A stretch of 64,000 nucleotides of DNA. It comes from Casuarina equisetifolia (taxonomy: Eukaryota > Streptophyta > Magnoliopsida > Fagales > Casuarinaceae). A model generated the notes under the pieces. It did no database searches. It saw only the letters and a list, made by a program, of their open reading frames with translations, and was not told the DNA's origin. Of this stretch, positions 46,023 to 57,159 are shown one piece after another (positions within the stretch are counted from its first letter, which is position 1; each line of letters begins with the position of its first letter). The position numbers and the translations under genes were made by a program. The stretch lies in contig CM052358.1 of assembly GCA_028551475.1 (NCBI GenBank), positions 7,423,938 through 7,487,937 on the forward strand, written 5' to 3'.

Positions 46023-46930
46023 GTTTAGGGTTTATAGCCCCAGTTTAATGTTTTGCGTCCACTTCAAAATGCAAAGTATACGTGTCTTCCCATCAACCTA
46101 GAGCCTAACAGCCCGTTTAGTCCAAATCCAGCCGTGACTGATTGGTCCATTGTGCTCCAAGCAGGAACATGTCCAAAACATTAAGCCATCCTCTTGCTGT
46201 TAAAAGTTACTCAAGATTTACCTTCCAAGAAAAAGGCTTTGGCCTTTCTACAAATTCACCCTTACCAAGCCAAGTTTGAAAGGGTTTGTTAAAGTTATTA
46301 TTAGTCTTTGCAAATATGAAGTGCATGACCCCTAGAAGTTGGGTTGTGTCCAGTCAACACTCCAAAAGGAAATTCTTAAAAAGTGGTACTTTGAAAGAAT
46401 TAGTCCTTGTTAGGTTTAGGGTTTATAGCCTCAATTTAATGTTTTATGCCCATTTCAAAATGCAGGTATACATGGCTTCCCATCAACCTAGAGCCTAGCA
46501 GTCCGTTTAGTCCAAATCTAGTCTTGACTAATTGGTCCACTGTGCTTCAAGCACGAGCATGCCCAAAGCATTAAGTCATCCTCTTGCTGTTAAAGTTACT
46601 TAAGATTTACCATCTAAAGACAAGGTTTTGGCCCTTCTACAAACTCAGACTTACTAAGTCAAGTTTAAAGGGGTGTGTTAAAGTTATTAGTCTTTGCAAG
46701 AATTGTTGTGAAAGCTAATATGAAATGCATGACCCGCAGAAGTTGGGTTGTACACAGTCAACACTCCAAAGGAAAATACTTAATGCTTTGGGCAAGAAGG
46801 TACATGACCTATGGAAGTTGTGTTTTTCCTAGTCAACACTCCAAAAGAAAATATTTAGAAGTTGATACGAAGTGCAAGGAGGTGCATAACCCATGGAAGT
46901 TGGGTTATGCTTAGTTAACATTTCAAAAGA
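46006..46930. repeat. Local tandem repeats, 391-bp period, with shorter sub-repeats
   Basis: A unit starting with the tail of the YAE1 fragment and GTTTAGGGTTTATAGCC at 46023 recurs at 46414, 391 bases on. A sub-unit around GCATGACCC...AGAAGTTGGGTTGT...AGTCAACACTCCAAAAG occurs about four times (near 46320, 46730, 46805, 46885). It continues as AT-rich non-coding DNA to 47387. Confidence 0.8.
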
Positions 46931-47574
46931 AAATCTCTTAATTCAAAAGAAGAATCCATTAGAGGTCCTACAAATCTCCTTTTAACTATAAGTGGTAGCA
47001 CAATTTTTCCAAAAAAAAATGATGGATGTGTAATATTGAAATCAACCTAAAATTCAATCCAATCAAACTTAACGCAAAGCTATGTTCTGCTTTGTATAGT
47101 TGTAATAAGGCTGATGGTCCTGTGATTATAGGGTCTAATCCATTCTCTTTGATGCCTTTGTCTCATGTTTGTCTTTTGCTTTTGAGTTTTCTTCCACCTT
47201 ATAACTTAGTTGCACAACTTTGCAGTTCTTTCTCATCTTGTGTTATAGCCTTCTCTTTCTCTTCCCCATAACTCATCAACCTCTTTTTCATCATTGATCT
47301 CTGCTTTATTGTTCACCATGACTATTATTTCATTATTATACTCACTTAATCAATATGAACCAAAGAATCCAACAAACTTTGGTTTTCTTCTCTTGCTTCC
47401 CTTAAGATGCAACGGTAAAGCGGAGATTGCCTCCACTTCTTTAATTATGGTAAGTATCAAAAGGTCAGAAGTTGCACACAAGTTTGTTACACTTCACCAT
47501 GCTAAGCACACTTTTTGTTAAACTCTTTGCTCAAAAGGTATAGATAATAGTGTAATAGATGGGAATATATATAT

Positions 47575-47760
47575 ATATTCCTAAATATTGTTCTTATGTT
47601 TGGATCCATCAAACTTGTGTCTGCCAATGCATAGCTGCGAGTATTCCCGAAGAGCCAGTACCTCCAACAATGAGCAATCAGATTTCTTCGGAAAATGCTA
47701 ATGCTACTCCATAATTCATAACCATAAGAAAGGCAAGATGTCATGGGACCGTAACAGCCA
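47575..47760 (-). pseudogene. Dirigent pseudogene, right copy
   Basis: Same C-terminal fragment as the left relic (ELWSSISIFRRNL, then WLFGNTRSYALADTS), with an extra deletion of about 20 bases between the two parts that removes the MREL segment. The flanking sequence is shared, so both derive from one already damaged ancestor. Confidence 0.82.
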
Positions 47761-48483
47761 AGCTTATGGGTCCCGAGCATTAGTTTATTGGAAAAGAGGG
47801 TTTTCCCTATTATAGTTTTGAGGATGATAATAAGATTTTTGCTGTGGATGAAAAAAATAATTTTAATAAATATGAAAAATAAATCAAGGAAATAATTGTG
47901 TATAAATTTTAATATTTTGATATGATATTATAAATTAACCAATCTCCTTCATATGTGTCATCTAAATGCCCATACCATGTGATATTATTGTTTAATATAT
48001 TGGACCTAATGCTTTGTTCCTATGTGTGTTTTTGGATGCAAAAAATGCACATTTGATTAGAAGATAGGTATTACTACCATAACAAAAGCTCGCAACCTAA
48101 TATGATTTGCAAGAAGACCACAACAAAACCCATAGATCAAGTTGGTAGTGGGAGGACATTTAAAAATTAATCTCTCTCTCATTACTTAGATCCTCTTTAA
48201 ATTGAAAAACATAACCCTTCTTACAAGCTAATTTTAAGGAAAATTACCTTTCCTAATAAAAAGAGAAGACACCTTGGGATAGCCTACTAAGAGTATACTT
48301 GGTTCCTAGAGTCACAAGCTACTGAAGGTCATGACTACATAAAGACCGAATATGAGGCAAGATATATGCCGACTACACCTTATTGGTGTGCCAATATGGC
48401 TTACGCATTTAAAGGAACCCTTAAGAACAAAACTACATAAGCCAAGGACCTTTAACCAAAAATTGAATGTTGGTCCTCCATAG

Positions 48484-48930
48484 TGTCATGTATCGCCACC
48501 AAGCGCCCTAGTATGCTACTGGCGCCCACAATCCCACATGAAGAAGGTGACTAGGATATCCTAGTCATATAAACAAGTTGGCCACTCCACTCATTAGGTC
48601 AAACTTTTGAGAGAGAACTCGCCCATAACAAGTAGTATCAGCCAAGCCAAGCTCATCTTGGTTCTCCCACCAAGTGCTCCGGTAGGTTGTTGGGATTCAC
48701 AACCCTAGATAAGTAGAGGCGATCTACCATGACAGAGTCATTGTGAATTTGGGTGAGAAAATATGTCATGTACTACCACCAAGTGCCCTAGTAGGCTATT
48801 GCGCCCACAATCCCAGATATGCAAGGGGGTTTGTTAGTATGCATCCAACTAGGGTATTTTAATCATATAACAAATTAGCCACTTCACTTGCTAGGTTGGT
48901 ATTTTGAGAAAGAATCTAACCCGTAACAAT
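48484..48930. repeat. Degenerate direct repeats private to the right unit
   Basis: Two copies, about 280 bases apart, of a segment reading GTCATGTA.T.CCACCAAG, AATCCCA.AT, TCATATAA and GCCACTTCAC, with a shorter third piece at about 48655-48720. No coding domain. Type unknown. Confidence 0.7.
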
Positions 48931-49209
48931 AGTCCCTTAGTAAAGTTGTCATCAAATGGCTTTTCATCAAGGATACAAAAGAATTTTCACATGTGCCACC
49001 AACCACAATTGTCATTTAGCTTTTCTTAGCTTTCTTTAGCTTTCATTAAAAAAAAAATAATGAATAAGCTTTATACCAATGAAACTACTTCATAGACAAT
49101 ATGGATCATATCTGAATGTAACCATTTGACTTTATCCTTCTGTTGGAGATCATTTGACTTTCTTGCTTTCACGGCTGCTCTCTTTCATTCTCTTTGTATA
49201 TTCAGGTAT

Positions 49210-51783
49210 TCAATTACTGATCAAAGCTGCATATAGAAGTTGATTCCAGGTGTCCGCAACTCCAGCTACGCACCAATGAGTGCAGTCCATGATCCCGAGT
49301 CCGCTATGAGTGCTAGGATGTCCATCTTTTCTGAGTTGCGAGAGAGTCGTTATGTCAAGCAAATGAACAGGTTTCGTTACCGTTTTTAAGACTTGATTCA
49401 ACACGGTCGCTGCTGGTGGCAAACCAGCTGGGAAACTGGACCCCCTTAATGGTTCTGTCTCCTTTCCGCAGTTTGCCACATCCGGCTCGTTCCATTCGCT
49501 GCCACTGCATTGACACAAAAAGAAAAGCACAGTCCTGAATTTTTCTGGGTAGTTCAAAGCTCGAAAAACAAAAGGAAATTACATTCTATCTGTTTTCAAT
49601 TCTCAATCAAACTCCCGTTGTATTCTAATTAAATCTCTGTATACTTCTTTCATTGTATCTGCCAATGGCACTCGCATCAAGTGAGAATCACATAACTTGA
49701 TTTTCCGTCAAAGATACATGTGGCTTTAAATGAACATAGAAGCTCGCCACATGGCTCTAGCTGAAGGAGTGTGATTAGAACACCAACTTTGCTCAAGCAA
49801 TATTGGAGTTCAAAATAGAGGGAATAAAAATTAGCTTACTTGTAATGGGAAGGAGAAATTCCTTGCAAAAAGACTTTAGTTTTTGTTGTATCAACTGTGT
49901 CAGCCCACTTGGCCCAGGTTGTTAAAGCTTTGTGATAAGCATCCATGCGATCCATGTCCTTCATAACTTGGTTATTAATTTGAATGGAGTCCCATCTGCA
50001 AGAAGAAAAGCCATCACATGAGCTTATTTTTTAAAGCCACTTTTTGTTGGGTGCTATGAGAGAAAACAGCATATGCTTGACTTTATAAAGCTCATACGGT
50101 TGCTGAGGTCCTTTTCGGTTCCACCATAGCCAAGTGTTAAAAACCACAACATCCATCTGCTTCCACAAGTCGCCACCCTGAAGGGAATCAAGATTTAAAA
50201 CTCGACCAGCTTGTTGGTCTTCAATGTCTACCAAGTAGTGAGAATTATACATCAGAACTTGAAGTCCATAGTCCTGCAAATTCAAAAGAAAAACTATGAG
50301 TCCTACTACATAATTGGCCGCATAATTCTATGATCTTAGGAGCCTGTCGTCATAACTTCCATTGGTACCCAAGTAACCAGGGCAATATGTGAAACGTGAA
50401 ATTTATGTGCTAGAGGAACCAGCGGAGATTCATTTACCTGGAAGGTGGTGACAGAAATATTAACACTTGGCTTGTCTAGGACTCTGGAATCTGGCGCCGC
50501 GGCATGAAGCAAGCAGAGTAGAGATTGCCGCTGGTTGAGAGATAGCGAGTCCCCTACGAACATGATCTTCTTGTTTCTAAACCTCTGTAGGAAATCTTTA
50601 CCATCAAATCTGCAAGGATTTTCCACGTACGTAATTGTCTTATTTTGTAAGAATAAACATTTCCCAAAAAAGGAAGGGGAAAAAAGCATATGACACAAAA
50701 AATAAATTGTGGGCTTTCGCATGCTTGTCTTATAACAACAAACCGAAGACTCGTAGGCAAAAGTTCCCATAGAGGAGATGCTCAACATTGTTCTAAGGAA
50801 AGGGACAAATATTTTTTAAGGTTGACTATCAGTATGCCAGAACAAATTTAATTTAATTTTGAAGGTAAAGAAGCCTTGTTCAAAAATTCAAGAATTATCA
50901 ATATTGGAAACAAATGTTGTTAAGAGGGGAGGGGGAAAAAAAAAAAAAAAAGCGTCCAAATTCTCCCTATAAACTTATTCATGACAAGAAAAAACCATCC
51001 CATGTGCACAGAACTTGGAGCCCAGTTGAGCTGTGTTGGCATGAGTTGGTTGTTGTACCTACAAGACAAAGCTGCTGTGCCCTATTCACAACTCACTCTT
51101 TGTAATACATGGAAGCAACTGTCTTACATGATCACATCACCTCAAATGCTAGTGGTTGAACTATCAACAAAGTGCGAAAAGAAAAAAGAAAAGGACCAAA
51201 GAATGGAAGAAAATAGTTACCAACCCAAAATGCATACGTGTTTGCTTACATTCTAAACCAGAATGAAAGCAAATGGGGTCGTCCACACAAAAAATGGTGA
51301 TATGACCACAGCATAATAATGAACAACATTTGACAAGAAAAGAAGCTCTGCTTTTTCAGAAAGTCACGGGACTTCTAGGAGGAGGACGTTGAAAAAATGG
51401 CAGGCGAAGGAAGGTACATTAATGGTCTTTGTTTTTACTTTATGGGTTATGTACTCACATGCCTAACAGGACAAAGTAGTCTAAAACAGAGACTGCAACT
51501 GCGCTGAGAAGGAGAACCTGGGTAATTTGCAGCCTGTGGGCTGCCATCTATACTTGAGGTATTGCTTATCAGGCCGGCCATATTTTTGGCAGTCGAACTC
51601 CTTGCGGATGTGAGGGCATGTAGTAGAGTCGTAGAGAGGGTAAGTATCATCCACCACCCAAGTCCCTTCATATACGTTGCAGCCGCCGGGCCCTCCGGAG
51701 GCAGATTTTGCCAAACCAAGGTGCGAGTAAATCACCACGAAGGCAAAGAGGACGGAACTAGATATCTGAATACCTGAACCCAT
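49210..51783 (-). CDS. TBL family polysaccharide O-acetyltransferase, copy B
   Basis: Five predicted exons (51783-51518, 50609-50438, 50273-50098, 49995-49840, 49504-49210) give 354 aa in frame. Splice sites and phases are the same as in copy A; exon 1 is 27 bp and exon 4 is 3 bp shorter. The membrane anchor is at residues 7-25, then [18 protein letters not shown] and [12 protein letters not shown]. The GDS motif [14 protein letters not shown] has its Ser at 110, and DCTHWC has Asp330 and His333. The Trp that follows NQ in copy A and in most family members is Arg116 here, next to the catalytic motif, so activity may differ. Otherwise intact. Same presumed role as copy A: acetylation of wall polysaccharides in the Golgi. 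Confidence 0.92.
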
Positions 51784-52690
51784 CCTCGTTTCTGCTGAGA
51801 GAGACAATGGTTGCTACGGCTGGAGAGAAATTAAATACAAGGAAGAGAGTAGTTTATGGCAGCAGAAGATCTTCCTACTTTGATCAAACGGGCTCCAGTT
51901 TTTTTCTCCCTAGACTCAATGGTAACCATGAAGATTTGCAGAGTTCGCTGAAAATAGTTATGTTATCAACCTGGGAGCTGATATAGGCAACAGATCTATG
52001 ACATATTTGACAGATTATCAACTAATGTTTTCTAATTTAAGAATAGCAATAAAATTAATGCTGCCTTGTGTCACCTGAGTAGCTATCTTCACGCTTGTTC
52101 CTGTTGCTATCCAGCCAGAAAGGGGTCTAGGATTCCTTTCTAGAAGATTTTAGCATAAAGGTTTCTAATGTTATGACTCCAGCAATGCAACTTGGAAATT
52201 TAGCTTAAAGGTTCCTTTCTGAGATCACTCGAAGGCCTCTGCTCTGTTTTTACACTCAAAGAATTACATCAGCTCTCCTTTTCATGCATAGTGGAGCACA
52301 TGAATGATCCAAGCCTTGGATCTATGGTGTTTTTAAGTGAAGTTCACATGCGACACATGACTTACACCTCAATTCAGATACCCCATCACCATTTCTTGTT
52401 GTCAGTCCCATTATTGGACGTCTGTCTCAAAGTGACCCGGGACAAGAAGAATAAAAAAGTTGGTAATAACCTTCTTCAGTTCTTAGATCCACTTGTTTAA
52501 TCCTCTTGGCCTGTTAATTATGATTACCAATCCAACAAAAAGAAGTACAGAGTGAAGTGCTTAGATGTCACGTTTGCAAAAGTGTCGGGGATTCCATCTT
52601 TGTTTGGAGGAGGACAAGTTGCAAGGGATTTATCTTCAAGGCAGATGAGGCAAACAAGAGCATTTGACTGTGTTGTATAGTCTGTAGCTC

Positions 52691-52731
52691 TCCCACATCG
52701 GCTTAGGGTGACCGAGTTAACGGCCATATAA
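52691..52731 (+). promoter_or_regulatory. snRNA-type USE and TATA box at Pol III-like spacing
   Basis: TCCCACATCG (52691-52700) is the core of the plant upstream sequence element of snRNA genes. A TATAA lies at 52727-52731. About 26 bases separate them, close to the spacing of Pol III-type plant snRNA promoters (U6, 7SL, MRP) and about one helical turn shorter than Pol II ones. The same ten bases also occur in some plant repeats, so promoter function is a hypothesis. Confidence 0.4.
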
Positions 52732-52751
52732 GTGGGGTTCTCTCTCTTCCT

Positions 52752-52965
52752 ATTGGATCCTTTCGGGGGTACTGAGGCCTTCTTAACAGACTGAAAGCAT
52801 TCAGTACTTGATAGTTTGTTGTGTTTCTCTTGTGGTCATTTGCTGCCCGATCGTGAGGTCCTTTCAAGTAGATAAACTGGTGACTTTGGAAGGTTAAGTG
52901 GGCGGGCAAATAAGGTGCTTGAAGATGTGTAGAAAGGACGTTTACTTGCTGGCTGGGTTGTTTTG
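52752..52965 (+). ncRNA. Candidate structured non-coding RNA, unassigned
   Basis: The interval expected to be transcribed from the USE/TATA pair, ending at a short T run (GTTGTTTTGG). It has a small perfect hairpin (ACTGAA-AGCA-TTCAGT near 52790), and TTTGCTGCCC near 52848 can pair with GGGCGGGCAAA near 52899. It does not match U6, U3 or 7SL as I know them. Candidate only. Confidence 0.25.
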
Positions 52966-54389
52966 GAGTGAAATTCTGAAGCATTTTGAGTCGTCAGAAG
53001 AAGGGTAAAAGAAAAAACAAAAAAGGATTGGATTTGTGGTTAGGCCCATATTGGGTTTTGAGGTCCAATAGGCCTTGCACGAGATCCCAGGCTCAGTCTT
53101 GAAGACACAAATTCAAACTCCTTTCAGTCTCTTCTATTATTTGATATGTATGATATGAAAAGAACAAAATCTTAAAACTTAGAAGAATATTAATATGTTA
53201 ATTTCATTCTTGTATAACCAAATTCAAGTTCTAAGGATATATTTATTACGGTCCTAAGTTCAAACTTAGAAGAATATTTTAGTAAAAGAATAGTTAGATT
53301 ACTTATATGATCAAAAATTATTAATTTTCTTTTTAATTCATCTATCCAAATTCAAGATATGAGTGCAGCTTTACAAAATGGGCTCATTACTTATCAGGAG
53401 ATAGCAATTAAAAATAACCTAATTTTTATGCTAAAAATTTGACTTTAATAGAGAGAAATAATCACTTTATGTATATAACTAAAACTCCATTTGCCTTTGA
53501 AATAGGTGAGGAACCTTAAAAATACAAGCAAATCAATCCGATTCTATAAAAAGAATTTTGTACTCTTCCCATTGAGTTAAATTTCCGTCGGTAGGAACCC
53601 AAAGAGCTGCCTTCGCTCTTGGCCGTCCTTCGTAGATCTCCGGATTTCACCCCTACACACGAAATTCCGCTTCTCTGTCGCACTCAAGTGAATTGGTTTC
53701 GAGAGATTCCACCAGTTTTTGCCGACTTTGCCAAACGTATTCCAGTGTTCCTATACAGTAAGTCTTTTCACGCATGAGAGTGGCAGCCAGGTTATCGACG
53801 ATTCAATTTTTTGAACCTTTGCCTGGGCTTTTTATCTTGTATCTGTGAGTGATATGGTGTTTCGGGGATTTTCATCGGATATTAATTTTACTTATGAAGT
53901 ATTGGCCTTTTTGATTTTTGGTTTACCTGTCTGATTTTTAGCTAGTTTGGGCATTCTACCTGTTTGATGAAATGCTGTTACGGGCATACGTTCTTTAAAT
54001 TTACATTAATTCATGAGTTTTGGACCTTTTGTGTGTTTGTCAGTCATTTTCTTTGCCTCAGTATCTAATTTGAACTGCACTGTGAACTTTGAAATTTGTA
54101 TGGGCATGTGCAATCTTCAGTATAAGTTTGGAATCTCATGCCCACTAATGTATTCTAATATAATTTTAATTGTGATAAAGTAAGATGTCGAATTTTCGAA
54201 TTGGTGCCTCAGAGAAGTTGGCGATTGTGTTTGTGCAAAATACATTGCGCTTAAAGTTTATTTCTTTCTAATTATTATGCAACTGTTGGGATAAACTGTT
54301 AACAATCTTCATATTTTTCGGAGATATTATAGTGATGAATATTGGAATTTGTTACTTATGTTTTCACTTACTTGATTATGGTTGCACAG

Positions 54390-56057
54390 ATGGAGGGCAG
54401 TCTTGCTGAAGAGCTATACTCGGAGAGTTTGAAGCTATCAAAAATAGACTTGGCTTCTTCTTCAACTGCTATTAGTAAAGAGAGTGATTCACTTGGTATG
54501 GATGACTGTTTTGATGTATGAATGTCTAAAATGCCATTATATTTATCTTTCACGTTCCTAATTTTGGGGTTCAATGGCACTTCTAACCTGCACAAGGATG
54601 GATAGCAGGTGAAGTCATTGGTTCAAGTCTCCAGGGAGACTAAAGTACTAGCTAATCAGAAGGCAAAGAAGTTTTGATTTTCTCCTACTGTTTTTGCTTA
54701 TTTTTCTTTTCTTTCTTGACACGTATTCTATCCTGCAAGAGGGATCTTAAATTTTGGTGGAGAATTGATTACAGATCTGTGGTGCAGCCTCATAGAGATA
54801 GCTTCCTTCTTTGTCTGCAAGACTTTATTGAAGCTAAAATCTTAGGCGCTTAACTTTATTTTGTGATCTCCAAAAACCTTCATTTTTTTCCTTTTCTTTT
54901 CATGCTTCCAGTTGCTTGTATTTGCGACGATCATGTGTTATTTCTTCTATGAGCAATTCTCGTGTGTTCTAAGTTCTTACATTTTTAGGTATATTCATTT
55001 TCCATATTCAAGACAAAAATAAACCCTTTCTGCTACGTTTTGTATCCAGTTTCAAGAGTGACTGACTGACCTTATTATAATTTATCGTATAGATTCATTT
55101 CCTTAAATAATTTAAGTAAGGAAACCCCCTTTCGGCTCAAGAATTAACTTTTGAAATTTCCCATGCAAGAGTCTCCCTGGGTACTTATTTCTGTTTGTAA
55201 TGGCAGAAAACTTTTTTGGAAAGAACACGAGATTTTAGTAAATTAGTAACAATAATCGAATGTATCTTTTGGTTTCAGACTTTGAGGGGGATGACTTGCA
55301 GCATAAAGATGAATCTATTTGGGACACCTCTGGAGAGGATTTCGGTGAATCATCTGAATTGGACAGGGAATGGCAGAGGAGACGTGATCAATATCATACA
55401 GTAAGTAGACAATTATAGTGGTTCTCCTTGTCTCTTATTTCTGATTTTTCCTGTGCTTTAGAGTAAGTGTTTTTGTTAATTAATTATTTTAGTTGCTGAT
55501 GACCTTTTCAGCATGGATATCGTGAAGGTATCTCCGCAGGAAAAGAAGCTTCTGCACAAGAAGGATTTAACATCGGGTTTAATGAATCAATCCTTGTTGG
55601 CTACAACTGGGGTATCGTAAAAGGTGTTACCAGGTAAAACTGGGGCTATTATTTTGCTGTTCTTTAGACAAAAATTCTATCGCTTGAGATTGCTATGGAC
55701 CTAACCAAATTTTCCTTTACATTGGTGCATCTGCAACATGAATGAAGTGCGTTGGCATCCCTTCCAGATGGGTTAAAAGAAAGGTTAATTGAAACACAAG
55801 AAAAGAGAAATGAATTCAAGGTCTTGTACGATTCTGTTCATTCTCTTACGAAGATGGACGCACTTAGGTTGTTTAATGATGATATCGCGGCAAAAAGAGC
55901 TCTGGAACAAAGTGAAAATGCTGAGGGCAGCACTCATGAAGAAGTTAAGAGAGAGCAAAGGTCAGGTTGCAGTCGTTTAGAAAATTACTTCGGAGAGCTT
56001 CAAGCATTTCTTTCAGACTCCCCTGCACTGAAAGTACCATTTCCTGTAGACAAGTAG
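54390..56057 (+). CDS. YAE1: YAE1 domain protein (Fe-S cluster delivery adaptor)
   Basis: Four coding exons (54390-54495, 55279-55400, 55512-55633, 55748-56057) give 219 aa in frame. An untranslated leader exon ends at 53757 (ACA/GTAAGTC), and the ATG lies immediately after the next CAG acceptor. The N-terminus is acidic, then ELDREWQRRRDQYHTHGY leads into the Yae1 motif at about residues 78-110 with the regular glycine spacing (GYREGISAGKEASAQEGF, NIGFNESILVGYNWG). The C-terminal part is helical, with SLPDGLKERL. In yeast and humans Yae1 acts with Lto1 to bring the ABCE1 (Rli1) apoprotein to the cytosolic Fe-S assembly machinery, a step needed for ribosome recycling. That role is transferred by homology. 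A broken copy lies at 45309-46022. Confidence 0.9.
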
Positions 56058-57159
56058 ACGGGGCTTATGACTTCTCTACAATCAGTTATGATATTTTTGA
56101 TTTGGAAGTAGTGGCTTGTAAAAAAAAATTAAAAAAAAAAAAAACAGAGCTCCTCAACTATGGCTGTATTTTTGTGGAATTTATTCTATTGAAGAAAATC
56201 GAGCCTGGTTCATTATGTATGATGATCATGTGTGAAGCTTATGTAAAGATAGTAGCATGCGTGCTAATCGTATTCTACAGATATTACCAGAAAATGAACG
56301 GATGATCATGTCGGGATGCTAGCATGAATAATTTTCATTTTCTACAGAATCATGCACCTCTTGTAGAAAGAGAAAGAGCCTGACACTGCCTATGTATTAA
56401 ACAAGGTAAAAAGGCTGGGTAGCCTATTTCGTGACATTCTCTAGATGTTTTATATACCCTGATGTGCAGGGCTGCTACAAGAAGCATGAAGGTTGAGAAC
56501 CTCCAATAGACTTACCTGCAGCCTATCGAGGATGAAACTTTCATGGGCGTGGACCAGATTCTTGTCTCCTTTTGTTGACGAGCTTAGTCCGGGCCTCCTA
56601 GTATGGAAGAGCTTATGATGTGCCTAGGTTTACAATGCCTAAAATTGGGAGTTATATTACTTATAGGCTGCTGTAATCTAGGGTTTTTTGCCAACTAGTT
56701 GACATGTAGGTGAAGTAAAGACAAGTCACCAAAAAGTTGCCTAACAAGTAATTAGCGCATAAATAGTAGACAAAGCAACTAGCATTAATAAGTAACATTC
56801 GGAGGCACAAGGGCCCCCTGTAACAACGAAGACCATAATAAACAGTGTCATTACATATAATTATTGAAGCATAAAGTAAAATCTCAGCCACAGTAGCTGA
56901 AATTGAAACAACACCTTCCACAGTTCAATCACCATTTGAACGTCAATTAATCACTGGATCAGGATCCTGTCTCCGTAATTCTGAACACAGCCAGATCGTT
57001 AATTTAGATGGTCTCCAGAACTTGCATTGTACATATTGCTCTTCATTATCAGCTGCAGAATTGCAAATAGAGTTCGATTAAAATCAGAATTCGAGGGTAA
57101 TGGTTAACGATTACAATGCTATTCAGAACAGGGCTTCTTGTTTACCTCGCCAAGTCCGG
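56058..57159. other. Convergent intergenic region, YAE1 and PICBP-like 3' ends
   Basis: An A-rich run at about 56127-56145 lies in the probable YAE1 3' untranslated region. No other gene is supported; the minus-strand open frame at 56661-56921 is hydrophobic and unrecognised. Confidence 0.5.

Larger units (their letters stand above)
52192..53639. other. Intergenic, upstream of YAE1, not present in left unit
   Basis: Contains the USE/TATA pair and candidate RNA at 52691-52965, then AT-rich sequence with no gene. The probable YAE1 5' leader begins near 53600. Confidence 0.5.
46023..55592. repeat. Tandem duplication, right unit (dirigent relic, TBL, YAE1)
   Basis: The right unit of the head-to-tail duplication. 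It contains the complete YAE1 gene at its end, plus about 2.8 kb (52192 to 54960) that has no counterpart in the left unit, including the YAE1 promoter and first coding exon. Confidence 0.8.

Noticed and set aside
46018-46036. GGGTTTAGGGTTTATAG as interstitial telomere repeat or telo-box
   Set aside because: Fewer than two full telomere units, and it is simply part of the 391-bp repeat.
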